DNA of 64,000 nucleotides from NCBI RefSeq assembly GCF_022347745.1, contig NZ_JAKRGC010000005.1, forward strand, positions 19,699 to 83,698, read 5' to 3'. The notes under the pieces are model-generated. The model was not told where the DNA came from. It did no database searches and saw only the letters and a list, made by a program, of their open reading frames with translations. Below are positions 43,078 to 51,631 of this stretch, piece by piece. Position 1 is the stretch's first letter. Each line of letters opens with the position of its first letter. The DNA is from Streptomyces sp. OfavH-34-F (lineage in GTDB: Bacteria; Actinomycetota; Actinomycetes; Streptomycetales; Streptomycetaceae). A program made the position numbers and the translations under genes.

Positions 43078-44043
43078 ATGACACACCGCGTGGCTGTTCT
43101 GGCCCTGGACGGGGCTCTCCCCTTCGATCTCGGCATCGCCGCACGGGTCTTCAACGAGGCCGTCGACAGCTCCGGTCAGCGGCTGTACGAGGTGGTGACC
43201 TGCTCGCTGGGCGGTCGGCCGATCCGGACCAGCGAGGGCTTCCGCATCGAGGTCGACCACGACGAGACCATGCTGCGCACCGCCGACACGGTCGTGATCG
43301 CCACCCAGGAGCCCACGCCTGAGCTGCTGGCCGGTCAGGGGCTGCCCGAAGAGCTGAGTACAGCGCTGGCCTCGATCCCGGCCGACACCCGCATCGTGAG
43401 CCAGTGCACCTCGGCGTTCGTCCTGGCGGCCGCCGGATTTCTCGACGGGTACGGCGCCACCACCCACTGGGCCCTCTGCGATGCGTTCTCGGCACTCTTC
43501 CCGCACATCGAGGTCGACCCCGATGTGCTGTTCGTCGACAACGGCCGCGTGCTGACCTCGGCGGGCGGCGCGGCCGGGATCGACCTGTGCCTGCATCTGG
43601 TCCGCCGCGATCACGGTGCCGAGGTCGCGAACGGTGCCGCGCGCCGCTGCCTCGTCGCACCGTGGCGCGACGGCGGCCAGGCACAGTTCATCGAGCGGCC
43701 GTTGCCCGAGGACACCCAGGCATCGACGGCGCCGACGCGGGCGTGGGCGATGGACAACCTGCACCAGCCGATCTCGATCGCCGACCTGTCGGCGCACGCA
43801 CGGATGAGCGTGCGCACCTTCGCCCGCCGCTTCCGGGCCGAGGTCGGCGAGAGTCCCGCGCAGTGGCTGACACAACGCCGCGTCGAGGCCGCCCGCCGTA
43901 TGCTCGAGACGACCGACCTCACCGTCAACCAGATCGCGAGCGCGGCCGGCTTCGGCAGCCCCACCCTGCTGCGCAAGCATCTGCACGCCAGCGTCGGGCT
44001 CCCGCCGGTGGCCTACCGGCGTCGCTTCGCCACGACGGCATGA
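43078..44043 (+). CDS. GlxA-family (DJ-1 domain plus AraC) transcriptional regulator
   Basis: 321-aa regulator. Residues 1-185 form a DJ-1/PfpI-like amidotransferase domain (VAVLALDGALPFDLGIAARV; nucleophile-elbow region SQCTSAFVLAAAGFL; TSAGGAAGIDLCLH), and 215-321 an AraC DNA-binding domain with two HTH motifs (ISIADLSAHARMSVRTFARR and LTVNQIASAAGFGSPTLLRK). I prefer ATG 43078; ATG 43060 is in frame but lies against the inverted repeat. It is likely to control the divergent oxidoreductase. Confidence 0.87.
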   Translation: MTHRVAVLALDGALPFDLGIAARVFNEAVDSSGQRLYEVVTCSLGGRPIRTSEGFRIEVDHDETMLRTADTVVIATQEPTPELLAGQGLPEELSTALASIPADTRIVSQCTSAFVLAAAGFLDGYGATTHWALCDAFSALFPHIEVDPDVLFVDNGRVLTSAGGAAGIDLCLHLVRRDHGAEVANGAARRCLVAPWRDGGQAQFIERPLPEDTQASTAPTRAWAMDNLHQPISIADLSAHARMSVRTFARRFRAEVGESPAQWLTQRRVEAARRMLETTDLTVNQIASAAGFGSPTLLRKHLHASVGLPPVAYRRRFATTA

Positions 44044-44071
44044 AGCGCCTGGCGCGATCGGACGCACCTAC

Positions 44072-44282
44072 CTGGCGCGCCGTGCTCTGGGATCTGGCTG
44101 CCACCACCATCGTCTTCGGCCTGTCCGTACCCATCGCCTGGCTCTCGCCCACAGCGGCGCTGTGGACGTGGCTCCTGCTGATCCCCGCGAAGATCACCTC
44201 AGGGCGAGGACTGCGCTCTGCCATGCGATCCGGCTCTGCCCCCTGACGGCCGGCAGAGCCTGCACGACCGCGTTCCCGGGCA
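44072..44282 (+). repeat. 211-bp inverted repeat, left copy (TMEM175 3' end)
   Basis: These 211 bases are the reverse complement of 46146-46356, with one mismatch that I can see (C at about 44263 against G). They encode the last 53 residues of the TMEM175-family protein (WRAVLWDLAATTIVFGLSVP onward) including its stop, so this copy is a detached duplicate. The two copies face each other around the EACC1-caspase cassette. Confidence 0.9.
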
Positions 44283-44396
44283 TCATGCGAATGCAGCGTG
44301 GCCTTCGGCCGCCTCCCGAAGGGGTGACGGGGCGGCCGGCGACCGTGGCACGATTTGGGTCAGGGCACCAAGCCAGCGAGAGCGGGAGCGGTACAC

Positions 44397-44783
44397 ATGC
44401 CGATACAGATATGCGTCGCAACGGGCCAGGAAGTGCCAAGGGAGGTGGAGTCACTCCGCCGGTGGTTGGAGGTCGAGGCCGGGTTACGGGGCCTGGTCGG
44501 CGTCGAACGGCCGCCGGTCGGCACCGGGCAGATGGGCTCGCTGACGGACACGCTCACGGTGGCGCTGAGTGCAGGCAGCGCCGCCACCGTACTGGCGCGC
44601 TCGCTGACCACGTGGCTCCGGCAGCGCCGATCAGATGTCCGGATCGACATCACGGCCGGCGACGGCACACAGGTGTCGGTCACCGCCGACCGCGTTCAGG
44701 ATGCACCAGCCCTGATCGAGACCGTACTGCGCTCGGACCAGGGCAGCCGCGACGCGACGGCGACTTCCCCAGAAGCCAACTGA
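44397..44783 (+). CDS. EACC1-like effector-associated component
   Basis: 128-aa protein with the pattern of effector-associated constant component 1 (EACC1): VESLRRWLEVEAGLRG, MGSLTDTLTVALSAGSAATV, LTTWLRQRRSDVRIDITAGD and QVSVTADRV. EACC1 proteins are small partners encoded next to caspase-like or other peptidase effectors in actinobacterial conflict systems, thought to link a trigger to the effector (known from comparative genomics, not biochemistry). ATG 44397 follows CGGGAGCGG. The stop overlaps the start of the caspase gene as TGATG, so both are made together. Confidence 0.75.
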   Translation: MPIQICVATGQEVPREVESLRRWLEVEAGLRGLVGVERPPVGTGQMGSLTDTLTVALSAGSAATVLARSLTTWLRQRRSDVRIDITAGDGTQVSVTADRVQDAPALIETVLRSDQGSRDATATSPEAN

Positions 44784-46027
44784 TGGCGGAACTGCCCGAC
44801 CCCAGCGGCACCCGCGCCGTGCTGATCGGCGTCAGCGAGTACGGGCACCTGCCCGCCCTCCCCGGCGTGGCCAACAATCTGGCCGGCCTGAAAGCGCTGT
44901 TCACCGCGCCGGACCTCCTGGGGCTGCCGGAGGAACACTGCACGGTCCTGAACGGCCCATGGGTCTCCCCGGACGCGATCGACCGCGCCGTTGCCGCGTC
45001 GGCGGCCGAGGCGGCCGACACCCTGCTCGTCTACTACGCCGGACACGGTCTGATCGACGAGTACGACGGAACCCTGCACCTCAGCTCACACCACACCGAC
45101 CCTGCCCGGGTGCACGCGACCGCGACCCCGTACGAATGGATCCGCCGCAGCCTGGCGCGAGGTCCGGAACGGCGTCTGGTCATTCTCGACTGCTGCTTCA
45201 GCGGACGCGCGCTGAACAGCATGGCCGACGACGGAATCACTGCGATCACCGCCGCGAAGGGCACTGCGGTACTCGCCGCCGCCCATGAGAACCGCATGGC
45301 TGCCGCTCCGCCGGACGAACGGCACACCGCGTTCACCGGCGAAATCATCGAACTGTTGTCCCGTGGTATACCCGGCGGGCCCGAACTGCTCGACCTGGAG
45401 ACCGTCTTCACCGGCGTGGAACGCGTGCTGCGCGCCAAAGGACGCCCCATGCCCCAGGGCGCGTTCCGCAACTCGGCCCAATACCTCGCCCTCGGCCGCA
45501 ACCGGTCCTGGGCGCCGCCCGAAATCGTGCTCCACCAACCGCCCGCCGCCACGACGGGTGGCCCGCACAGCCGTTCCGTGCTGACCATCAGCCAGGCCAT
45601 CTGCGACGAGATCATCGCGCACGCCCGGCAGGAGTACCCCTTGCAGGCCTGCGGAATGGTGGTCGGTCCTGACGGCTCGGACCGTCCTGAACGGCTCATC
45701 CGCATCACCAACAGCGCACGCAGCCCCGCGAGGTGGGAATTCGACCCGTTGGACACCTTAAGGGCATATCAGAGTATGGAGAGGAATGGCGAGGAACACG
45801 TCGTTACCTATCACTCGCGCCCCGAACCGGGCGCCTACCTGTCAAAGGGAGATGTCACCTTCATGGATGAAAACCGCACCGGGCGACACCTTGTCATCGT
45901 GGCTGTCCCGGACGGGGAACGCGCCGAACTCCGCTCCCACCGCATCTCGGACACCCGAATCATGGAGGAAGATATCCGCCTGATGACCCCCTATCCCCCC
46001 GCTCCCGTCCAGGCAGAGGACCCGTGA
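44783..46027 (+). CDS. Caspase-like peptidase fused to a degenerate JAB/Mov34 domain
   Basis: 414-aa two-domain protein. Residues 1-245 are a caspase/peptidase C14 domain: GVSEYGHLPALPGVANNLA, catalytic His88 in YYAGHG, and catalytic Cys138 in LDCCFSG. Residues about 270-405 follow the JAB/Mov34 (M67) pattern, but two metal/catalytic positions are changed: the usual Glu before xCG is Gln288 (YPLQACG), and the HxH motif reads H344-S-R346; Asp357 remains. The JAB part is therefore probably a binding domain rather than a deubiquitinase-like peptidase. Codon 326 is a rare TTA. With EACC1 it forms a likely suicide/defence unit. Confidence 0.85.
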   Translation: MAELPDPSGTRAVLIGVSEYGHLPALPGVANNLAGLKALFTAPDLLGLPEEHCTVLNGPWVSPDAIDRAVAASAAEAADTLLVYYAGHGLIDEYDGTLHLSSHHTDPARVHATATPYEWIRRSLARGPERRLVILDCCFSGRALNSMADDGITAITAAKGTAVLAAAHENRMAAAPPDERHTAFTGEIIELLSRGIPGGPELLDLETVFTGVERVLRAKGRPMPQGAFRNSAQYLALGRNRSWAPPEIVLHQPPAATTGGPHSRSVLTISQAICDEIIAHARQEYPLQACGMVVGPDGSDRPERLIRITNSARSPARWEFDPLDTLRAYQSMERNGEEHVVTYHSRPEPGAYLSKGDVTFMDENRTGRHLVIVAVPDGERAELRSHRISDTRIMEEDIRLMTPYPPAPVQAEDP

Positions 46028-46145
46028 TAGCCCGCCGAGCGGTCGCCGACGGGGCAGCCGGTGTCCGAAGTCGGCAATCTTCAGCACATCCAGGAGGTCC
46101 AGCACACCCCAGCGGCGTATGACCTCGTCCGCTGCATGCGAACGC

Positions 46146-46356
46146 TGCCCGGGAACGCGGTCGTCCAGGCTCTGCCGGCCGTCAGGGGGCAGAGCCGGAT
46201 CGCATGGCAGAGCGCAGTCCTCGCCCTGAGGTGATCTTCGCGGGGATCAGCAGGAGCCACGTCCACAGCGCCGCTGTGGGCGAGAGCCAGGCGATGGGTA
46301 CGGACAGGCCGAAGACGATGGTGGTGGCAGCCAGATCCCAGAGCACGGCGCGCCAG
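46146..46356 (-). repeat. 211-bp inverted repeat, right copy (within TMEM175 gene)
   Basis: The right copy lies in its native context: it covers the 3' end and the region after the stop of the intact TMEM175-family gene. Its partner is at 44072-44282 in inverted orientation. About 1.86 kb lies between the copies and holds exactly the EACC1 and caspase-JAB genes. Confidence 0.9.
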
Positions 46357-46823
46357 AGGGTGTCGCTGACAGGTTCGGCTCGAAGGTGCTCCCGGCGCCA
46401 GAGCGTCGCGGCGATGGCCAGGTGAAGGGCCTCGATGACCACGATGACCGTCGCGTACAGAGAGACCGCGGCTGGTTCGTCCGGGTAGTCGGCCAGCAGC
46501 GCGGTGGGAAACGGCAGCAGCGCGATTGCCCCGAGCGACGCCATCGTCAGCCGCAAGAGGGAGGTGTCCAGGCGGTGTACGAGAAGGAAGAGCCTGCGGT
46601 GGTCGCGCCAGAATGCGGCCAGGACGTAGAAGCTCAGCCCATAGGCGGCGACCTGCGGCCCCAGATCGCCCATCGCACCCCGGAACGCCTTCTCGTCCAG
46701 GCCCTCAGGGACTTTCACGTCCAGGACGAGGAGGGTCATGGCGATCGCGTAGATCCCGTCCGACAGCGCGAGCAGCCGGTCGGGACTTCCCGAGGCGGTG
46801 ACGTCATGCTCCTGTACCGCCAT
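46182..46823 (-). CDS. TMEM175-family membrane protein
   Basis: 213-aa integral membrane protein with six helices. The first helix carries the family signature: LLALSDGIYAIAMTLLVLDV (the FSDGxxAIAxT motif of TMEM175 potassium channels, with Leu in place of Phe). Bacterial members form K+-permeable channels. ATG 46823 (MAVQEHDVTASGSPDR) is preceded by GTAGGTGGG. The last 53 codons are duplicated in inverted orientation at 44072-44282. It may be the site where the caspase cassette entered. Confidence 0.85.
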   Translation of the reverse strand: MAVQEHDVTASGSPDRLLALSDGIYAIAMTLLVLDVKVPEGLDEKAFRGAMGDLGPQVAAYGLSFYVLAAFWRDHRRLFLLVHRLDTSLLRLTMASLGAIALLPFPTALLADYPDEPAAVSLYATVIVVIEALHLAIAATLWRREHLRAEPVSDTLWRAVLWDLAATTIVFGLSVPIAWLSPTAALWTWLLLIPAKITSGRGLRSAMRSGSAP

Positions 46824-47034
46824 AAGGAACCCACCTACTCGAATCAGAGCAAACCGCAAAGAAAGGTACCTAATGCAGGGGTGATCGGTGCCGCGCCGGG
46901 CCGCAATAACCTGACAGTTCACCTTCACGCAGCTGCTACCTGACAGCCGCTGCGAATCGAACACAGCTCAGGCGACCGCCTCCCGAAGTGGGGCTCTGGC
47001 TCAACTTCTGTGGTCCGTGACTGTGAGTGACCGA

Positions 47035-47472
47035 TTAAATCTCGAACAGGGCTTCCGCTTGTGGGGGGATCGGAGGGTCGAGGACGTCGCGGAGGCGGGT
47101 TGTGTCCTGGCGCCACTTCGACCAGTTCGCGGCTTCGGCCCACAGCTCGGCGAGTTCAGACCGGTTGGAGACCACTTGATCCAGGGCGTCGACGGCGAGC
47201 ATTCGAAGGTCTGCGGGCAACTCCGGTAGCGGCTCTGAAGGGCCATAGTTCGAACACGGCCGATCGCAGTCAGAATGCTGGGCAACGACCAGAGCCGCCG
47301 CGCCCACAGCTCGCTCGCCGTCGTAGATATCCAGGAAGTCCGCGGGCCCGGCGGCACGCTTGAGCACGCCCCGGATCATGGCTTCGCGCTCTTCCAGTGC
47401 TGCCTTGTCCAGGTCACCGGCGAAGTCGGCGGCGGTGTCGTTGTCGAAGGGGCCGACGTCCCAGGTGCCCAT
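47035..47472 (-). CDS. DUF4259 family protein
   Basis: 145-aa soluble protein starting MGTWDVGPFDNDTAADFAGD, the hallmark of DUF4259, with a helical body (PADLRMLAVDALDQVVSN, ELAELWAEA). Members are common and often lie near toxin-immunity or mobile loci; no function is established. GAGGAGAGTC precedes ATG 47472. It stands at the left edge of the transposon-debris region. Confidence 0.85.
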   Translation of the reverse strand: MGTWDVGPFDNDTAADFAGDLDKAALEEREAMIRGVLKRAAGPADFLDIYDGERAVGAAALVVAQHSDCDRPCSNYGPSEPLPELPADLRMLAVDALDQVVSNRSELAELWAEAANWSKWRQDTTRLRDVLDPPIPPQAEALFEI

Positions 47473-47526
47473 GACTCTCCTCGCGCGGTCGTCTGGGGAT
47501 CGTCGCACTGGCCACTGACAGTGCGC

Positions 47527-48155
47527 TCAGGAGGCAAGCAGCACCCGCTTGCGCAGGAGGTTGAAGCCAGCGCGTCCATACATCTGCCTCTTGATCATTT
47601 TGATGCGGTTGACGTGGCCTTCGACTGCGCGCCCGAGCTCCAGGGCAAGGTCAGACCGGCGATGACGGCATCGCGGTCGATGCCAGCTGCAAGGGTATGG
47701 AGACTGGGCAGATCGTCCTGCCGGACGGCGGCGAGCCAGTCCGGGAGACGCTCGCCCTGGCGCTCGGCCAGCATTACGGCGAAGGCGCGGACGTGCCGGG
47801 TGAGCGCGTCGATCTCGGGGCAGTGGGTGCGCACGGTTTTGAGCAGCAGTTGTTCAGGATCGGGAAGAGTCGCCGGTCGCCGGAGAATCCATCCGGCGAC
47901 CGTTCGGGGCGAGGGCGCACGGGCGACTACCGGTCGCGGGGAGGTGCGCTTCGTGTGCAGGTAGGCGCCGACGCGCTGGTAGCTGCCCTTGTAGCCGAGC
48001 GGCACGATCTCTTCCCACAGCTTCCAGGCGTTGGTGCAGCCCTCGTTCCACCGGTCGTCCAGGTAGGGCTTGTAGTCATCGAGGACCGAGGGCCGGTTCT
48101 GCCACTGGCCGGTGAACAGCTCCTCCGGAGCCTTGGCCTCGGCGAGCTGCTCTTC
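47527..48155 (-). pseudogene. ISL3-family transposase, frameshifted 3' part
   Basis: C-terminal part of an ISL3-type transposase. In order on the minus strand: APEELFTGQWQNRPSVLDDY, WNEGCTNAWKLWEEIVPLGY, LPDWLAAVRQDDLPSLHTLA and DAVIAGLTLPWSSG, then after a frameshift near 47635 the end VEGHVNRIKMIKRQMYGRAG with LLRKRVLLAS. The N-terminal half and any terminal repeats are missing. It is joined directly at about 48155 to a fragment of another element on the opposite strand. Confidence 0.8.
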
Positions 48156-48655
48156 TCGCGTTCCGACCCCGGGAGCGGTTTCGCAAGGACGCCGTGCTCA
48201 TCGTGGACGGCACTCTGGTTCCCACCCGCGACCACACGGTGGCGGAGCGGTCCAAGAACTACCGGTACTCGACGAATCACCAGGTCGTCATCGACGCGGA
48301 CACCCGACTCGTGGTCGTGGTCGGCCGGCCGTTGCCGGGCAACCGCAACGACTGCAAGGCATGGGAGCTATCCGGGGCGGAGGCCGCCGTGGGGAACGCC
48401 GCAGTGATCGCCGACGGAGGCTATCGAGGTACTGGGCTCGTCATCCCACACCGCCGTGACCCTGGGCAGAGCGAACTGCCTGCCTGGAAGGAGGAGCACA
48501 ACGCCTCTCACCGCACGATCCCCGCTCGGGTCGAGCATGCCTTCACCCGGATGAAGACCTGGAAGATCCTGCGCGACTGCCGCCTCAAGGGCGATGGCGT
48601 GTACCACGCGATGCTCGACATCGCCCATCTGCACAACCTTGCGCGCCGTGACTGA
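48155..48655 (+). pseudogene. IS5/DDE_4-type transposase, 3' part
   Basis: DDE catalytic domain fragment: first Asp in VLIVDGTLVPTRD, second Asp in AVIADGGYRGTG, and Glu in IPARVEHAFTRMKTW, with the end LDIAHLHNLARRD. The N-terminal helix-turn-helix part is missing; the frame begins abruptly within ERFRKDAV at the junction with the ISL3 remnant. The catalytic triad is intact but without start and N-terminus it is unlikely to act. Confidence 0.75.
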
Positions 48656-48682
48656 CTGCACCCGGCCCGAAGTACTGTCCGT

Positions 48683-49315
48683 TCAGGATTCGGCGGGCAG
48701 GAGCTGAACCAGGCCGACCCAGTTCTCCTCGTCCACCTCGGTCTGCGTGGCGCGGACCCTCCAGCGGCCGGCGGGAAGTGGGACCGACGCCTCGGCGGGC
48801 ATCCCACCGTCGGGGTACTCGATGCCCAGGTCGGAACCCGCTTCGGCGGAGTCCATGAGCACCGCCGGACCGTCCGAGGCCCAGGTGCCGCACTCCTCCC
48901 ACACCGTGGCCGGGTCTGCAAGGACAGTGTCCGCCGCAGCTCTCAGTCCGGCCTCGGAGTCTGCGGCGACCCACCGCAGGAACGCTCGGTGCTGGGGCAG
49001 ATAGCAGCTGGTCGCCGGCTGGTCCGCCAGCACCAGTGCCTGCCCACCGCTCTCGTCGAGGGGGATCACACCGGCCAGATCGTCCACCGCGCAGGCCCGG
49101 TCGTAGTCGTCTGGGGCGGTGGCGTCTCCCGCCATGAGCCCACTCTCCGTGCACCCGCCCCAGGAGGCCAGGGCGGAGACGGGGACGACGATCAGGGGGC
49201 CGCCCATCGACGCCACCCAGACGAGGGAGGGGCCAGAGGCATCGTCTGCAGTGGATGAAAAGGTGACCATGCACGTCAGTTTGCCCTCGCCCACTGACAA
49301 CGTCCCCTCGGTCAT
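48683..49315 (-). CDS. Imm21-like immunity protein
   Basis: 210-aa protein containing LVWVASMGGPLIVVPVSALA and WGGC, the start of the Imm21 family pattern, with later DYDRACAVDD and a C-terminal beta-rich half ending RVRATQTEVDEENWVGLVQL. Imm21 proteins neutralise polymorphic secreted toxins (family inference from genome context). Start may be ATG 49315 or the later ATG 49270. No partner toxin gene lies nearby, so this is an orphan immunity gene. Confidence 0.65.
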   Translation of the reverse strand: MTEGTLSVGEGKLTCMVTFSSTADDASGPSLVWVASMGGPLIVVPVSALASWGGCTESGLMAGDATAPDDYDRACAVDDLAGVIPLDESGGQALVLADQPATSCYLPQHRAFLRWVAADSEAGLRAAADTVLADPATVWEECGTWASDGPAVLMDSAEAGSDLGIEYPDGGMPAEASVPLPAGRWRVRATQTEVDEENWVGLVQLLPAES

Positions 49316-49375
49316 CGGAACCCAGCACGGAGAAAGGCTCAGCGCCTATGGCAAGCAGCAGTTACGGGACAGCCC

Positions 49376-49789
49376 TTAGCCGCCAACAATCCAATACAGC
49401 AGTCCGAGACCAGGAACACCGAACAGCAGGGCCAGAGTCGACAGTATGTAGGCCATGCCGTACCCGATCGGCGGCACCTCGGCGTTCTTCGGCCGACGTG
49501 GGTCGTAGACGACGTCGACCGGCTCTCCTATCCGCGCGCACGCAACGGCCGCTGGCTGGCTCAGGCATGTGAACTTCTCACCCGACGCGGCCTCATATCT
49601 CACGATCACGGCTACGCCGTCCTTGGCGAACGTGTGCCTGACACAGACTCCCGTGACCCGAACTCCCCTCACACGCACGGCGAACGCCCGTTGAGCCATA
49701 AAGGCCAGGACCCCGGAGCCACCCAGCAGCACGAGGGTGTGGGGGAGGAAGTAGGCCGAGCCCGAAGCAGCGAGGTACGCAGATGCCAT
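49376..49789 (-). CDS. DUF3592-type membrane protein
   Basis: 137-aa protein with an N-terminal hydrophobic segment (YFLPHTLVLLGGSGVLAFMA), a central small beta domain (VRVTGVCVRHTFAKDG, EPVDVVYDPRRPKNAEV) and a C-terminal membrane helix (MAYILSTLALLFGVPGLGLL). The VDVVYDPxxP motif is characteristic of DUF3592. ATG 49789. Function unknown; often found beside toxin-immunity genes. Confidence 0.75.
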   Translation of the reverse strand: MASAYLAASGSAYFLPHTLVLLGGSGVLAFMAQRAFAVRVRGVRVTGVCVRHTFAKDGVAVIVRYEAASGEKFTCLSQPAAVACARIGEPVDVVYDPRRPKNAEVPPIGYGMAYILSTLALLFGVPGLGLLYWIVGG

Positions 49790-49923
49790 ACGCCCATCTA
49801 ACCTCGTCTTCTCACGACGTGGGGTATCCGAGGCTTGATCAAATAAGCGGAAAGCGCTCCTGACCTGCAATGATGAGACGTGTCGAGGGTCCTGTTGGTT
49901 GCGTGGGAAGAAGCACTCTCCAG

Positions 49924-50190
49924 GTGAAGAAGCGTATCGGGTCGTACCCGTGTGTCCGCGTCGAGGGCGGTGGCGGCCGGGCGGTGGTCCCGCAGGCCGG
50001 GGGTGTCCTGCTGGTGGAGACCGTCCGCAAGGTCGGCCTGGGCACCGCGATGTCAGCGGCGCTGACGCCGTGGCGGAAGCCGCGGGCGGTGCACGATCCG
50101 GGGAAGATCTTGCTGGACGTGGCCCTGGCGGTGGCGCTGGGCGGGGACTGCCTGGCGGATGTCGGCATGCTGCGGGCGGCCCGGACGCGA
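49924..50190 (+). pseudogene. IS1380-family transposase N-terminal fragment
   Basis: From GTG 49924 the frame reads VKKRIGSYPCVRVEGGGGRA, VPQAGGVLLVETVRKVGLGT and KILLDVALAVALGGDCLADV, the N-terminal region of IS1380-type DDE transposases. At about 50190 the similarity stops and the sequence passes into a recombinase remnant. The catalytic core is missing. Confidence 0.75.
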
Positions 50191-50239
50191 CAGGCCGGGG
50201 CCGGTACGGATGGCCCGTACCGGCAAACGTCCATCGCCG

Positions 50240-50967
50240 CTGGATCAACGCCATGCCCCCACTGCTGTTGGCCGAAACGGCACTGAGTTCCCCAAGCTGG
50301 AAGTCGTGCCCTACTTCTACCGCCACTCCTACGCCCAACGGCACGCCAACGCCGGAACCCTGCCCGACGTGCTGCGCGATCTCATGGGGCATCGGTCGTT
50401 GCAGACCACCCAGGGCTACTACCGGGTCACGGAGAAACGCACCCGGGCCGCGGTCGACAAACTTGTCTCGCACCAGTTCGACCGGCACGGCAACAAGATC
50501 TGGACCCAGGCCCGCCAGCTCCTGGAGCACGAGCATGCCCGCCTGCGGATCGGCCAGGTGTCCGTTCCCTACGGCATCTGCGTCGAACCGAGCAACGTCA
50601 AGGCCGGCGGCCACAGCTGACCGTTCCGGTTCGCTGCGTCGGCTGCGACCACTTCCGCACCGCCCCGTCGTACTCGCCGGAGCTGCGGACCTACCTGGAC
50701 ACCCTGCTCCGGGACCGCGAACGCCTTGCAGCCGCCACCGACCTCGACGCCTGGGCCCGCACCGAAGCGACCCCGTCCGACGAGGAGATCAAGCGCATCC
50801 GCACACTGATCCGACGCGTCGAGACCGACCTCGACGGGCTTACCGACGACGAACGCGAGCAGATCAAGGACGCCACCCAGACTCTGCGCCAGTCCCGCAT
50901 CGTCTCCCTGGGCATGCCCGGCATCCGCCCGCCCGAGCCGGACCTGCGGCTGGAGCGTGACGCGTGA
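50240..50967 (+). pseudogene. Tyrosine recombinase, C-terminal part, frameshifted
   Basis: C-terminal catalytic part of a phage/transposon-type tyrosine recombinase: PYFYRHSYAQRHANAGTLPD with the HxxR box, RDLMGHRSLQTTQGYYRVTE with the GH and tyrosine nucleophile, then VKAGGHS and a stop. In another frame the tail continues as VRCVGCDHFRTAPSYSPELR and ERLAAATDLDAWARTEATPS to the end LRLERDA. So one frameshift near 50620 splits it, and the N-terminal half is missing. The following gene overlaps its stop. Confidence 0.8.
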
Positions 50968-51490
50968 GCGCATCACCGGACCACCTGACCCGAGCGCGGG
51001 CCGCGGACTCCGACCGTCGCTGAAACCGGGTGCTCAAAGCCCTCGACCAACTCACTGCCGCCGGGGAGGAGATCAGCGTTTCATCGGTCGCCCGGGCCGC
51101 TGGCGCCCACCGCAGCCTGATTCACCTCCACTGAGACCTGCACACGGCCGTCATCGCCCGCGCAATTCAGCCCCCGCCCGGCAGCACGACCGCCGGAACG
51201 CAGGTCAGCCGCAAGTCGCTGCTGACCGACGTCGCGAACCTCACGGCTCGTAACGGCCGCTGTCCGCGCACATCACCCGGCTCGAACGGCGCCTGTCCGA
51301 GGCCCTGGGACAGACAGCTTGGGATGCCTCCGGCCTCGGCGCCCCGGCCGACATCGAGACCCTCACACGCCGCACCACCGAGCTGGAACAGCAGATCCTC
51401 GATCTCCGCGCTGAACTCGTCGAACAGGGCGAGGGCCTCTCCGCCGCACGCGCCGCGAACCGGGAACTCATGGTCCAGATCAACAGTCGT
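50964..51490 (+). pseudogene. DUF6262-like recombinase-associated gene with in-frame stops
   Basis: GTG 50964 overlaps the recombinase stop. The frame reads LTRARAADSDRR-stop-NRVLKALDQLTAAGEEISVS then VARAAGAHRSLIHLH-stop-DLHTAV, and later, after a shift, LERRLSEALGQTAWDASGLG and LEQQILDLRAELVEQGEGLS. This is a small HTH plus coiled-coil protein that accompanies this class of recombinases. Two stops and a frameshift show that it is dead. Confidence 0.7.
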
Positions 51491-51631
51491 TCGACCAGAG
51501 GAATCCAGCATCACGCAAAGCTAGTTGTGTTGCGGCGTAGGACGTTGTTGACGCCCTTATGTAGCTCGGTGCCCCGCAGCATTTCAGCCCTCAGGAGTGG
51601 TGTGCGCGCACGGGGTTGGTGGCCGGGATGC

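Noticed and set aside
42022..43080. Plus-strand extension upstream of the GlxA-type regulator
   Set aside because: It is antisense to the quinone oxidoreductase; the regulator homology begins only at about 43078.
44783..46027. Active JAMM metalloprotease in the caspase fusion
   Set aside because: The Glu and second His of the metal/catalytic set are replaced (Gln288, Arg346), so I describe the domain as degenerate.
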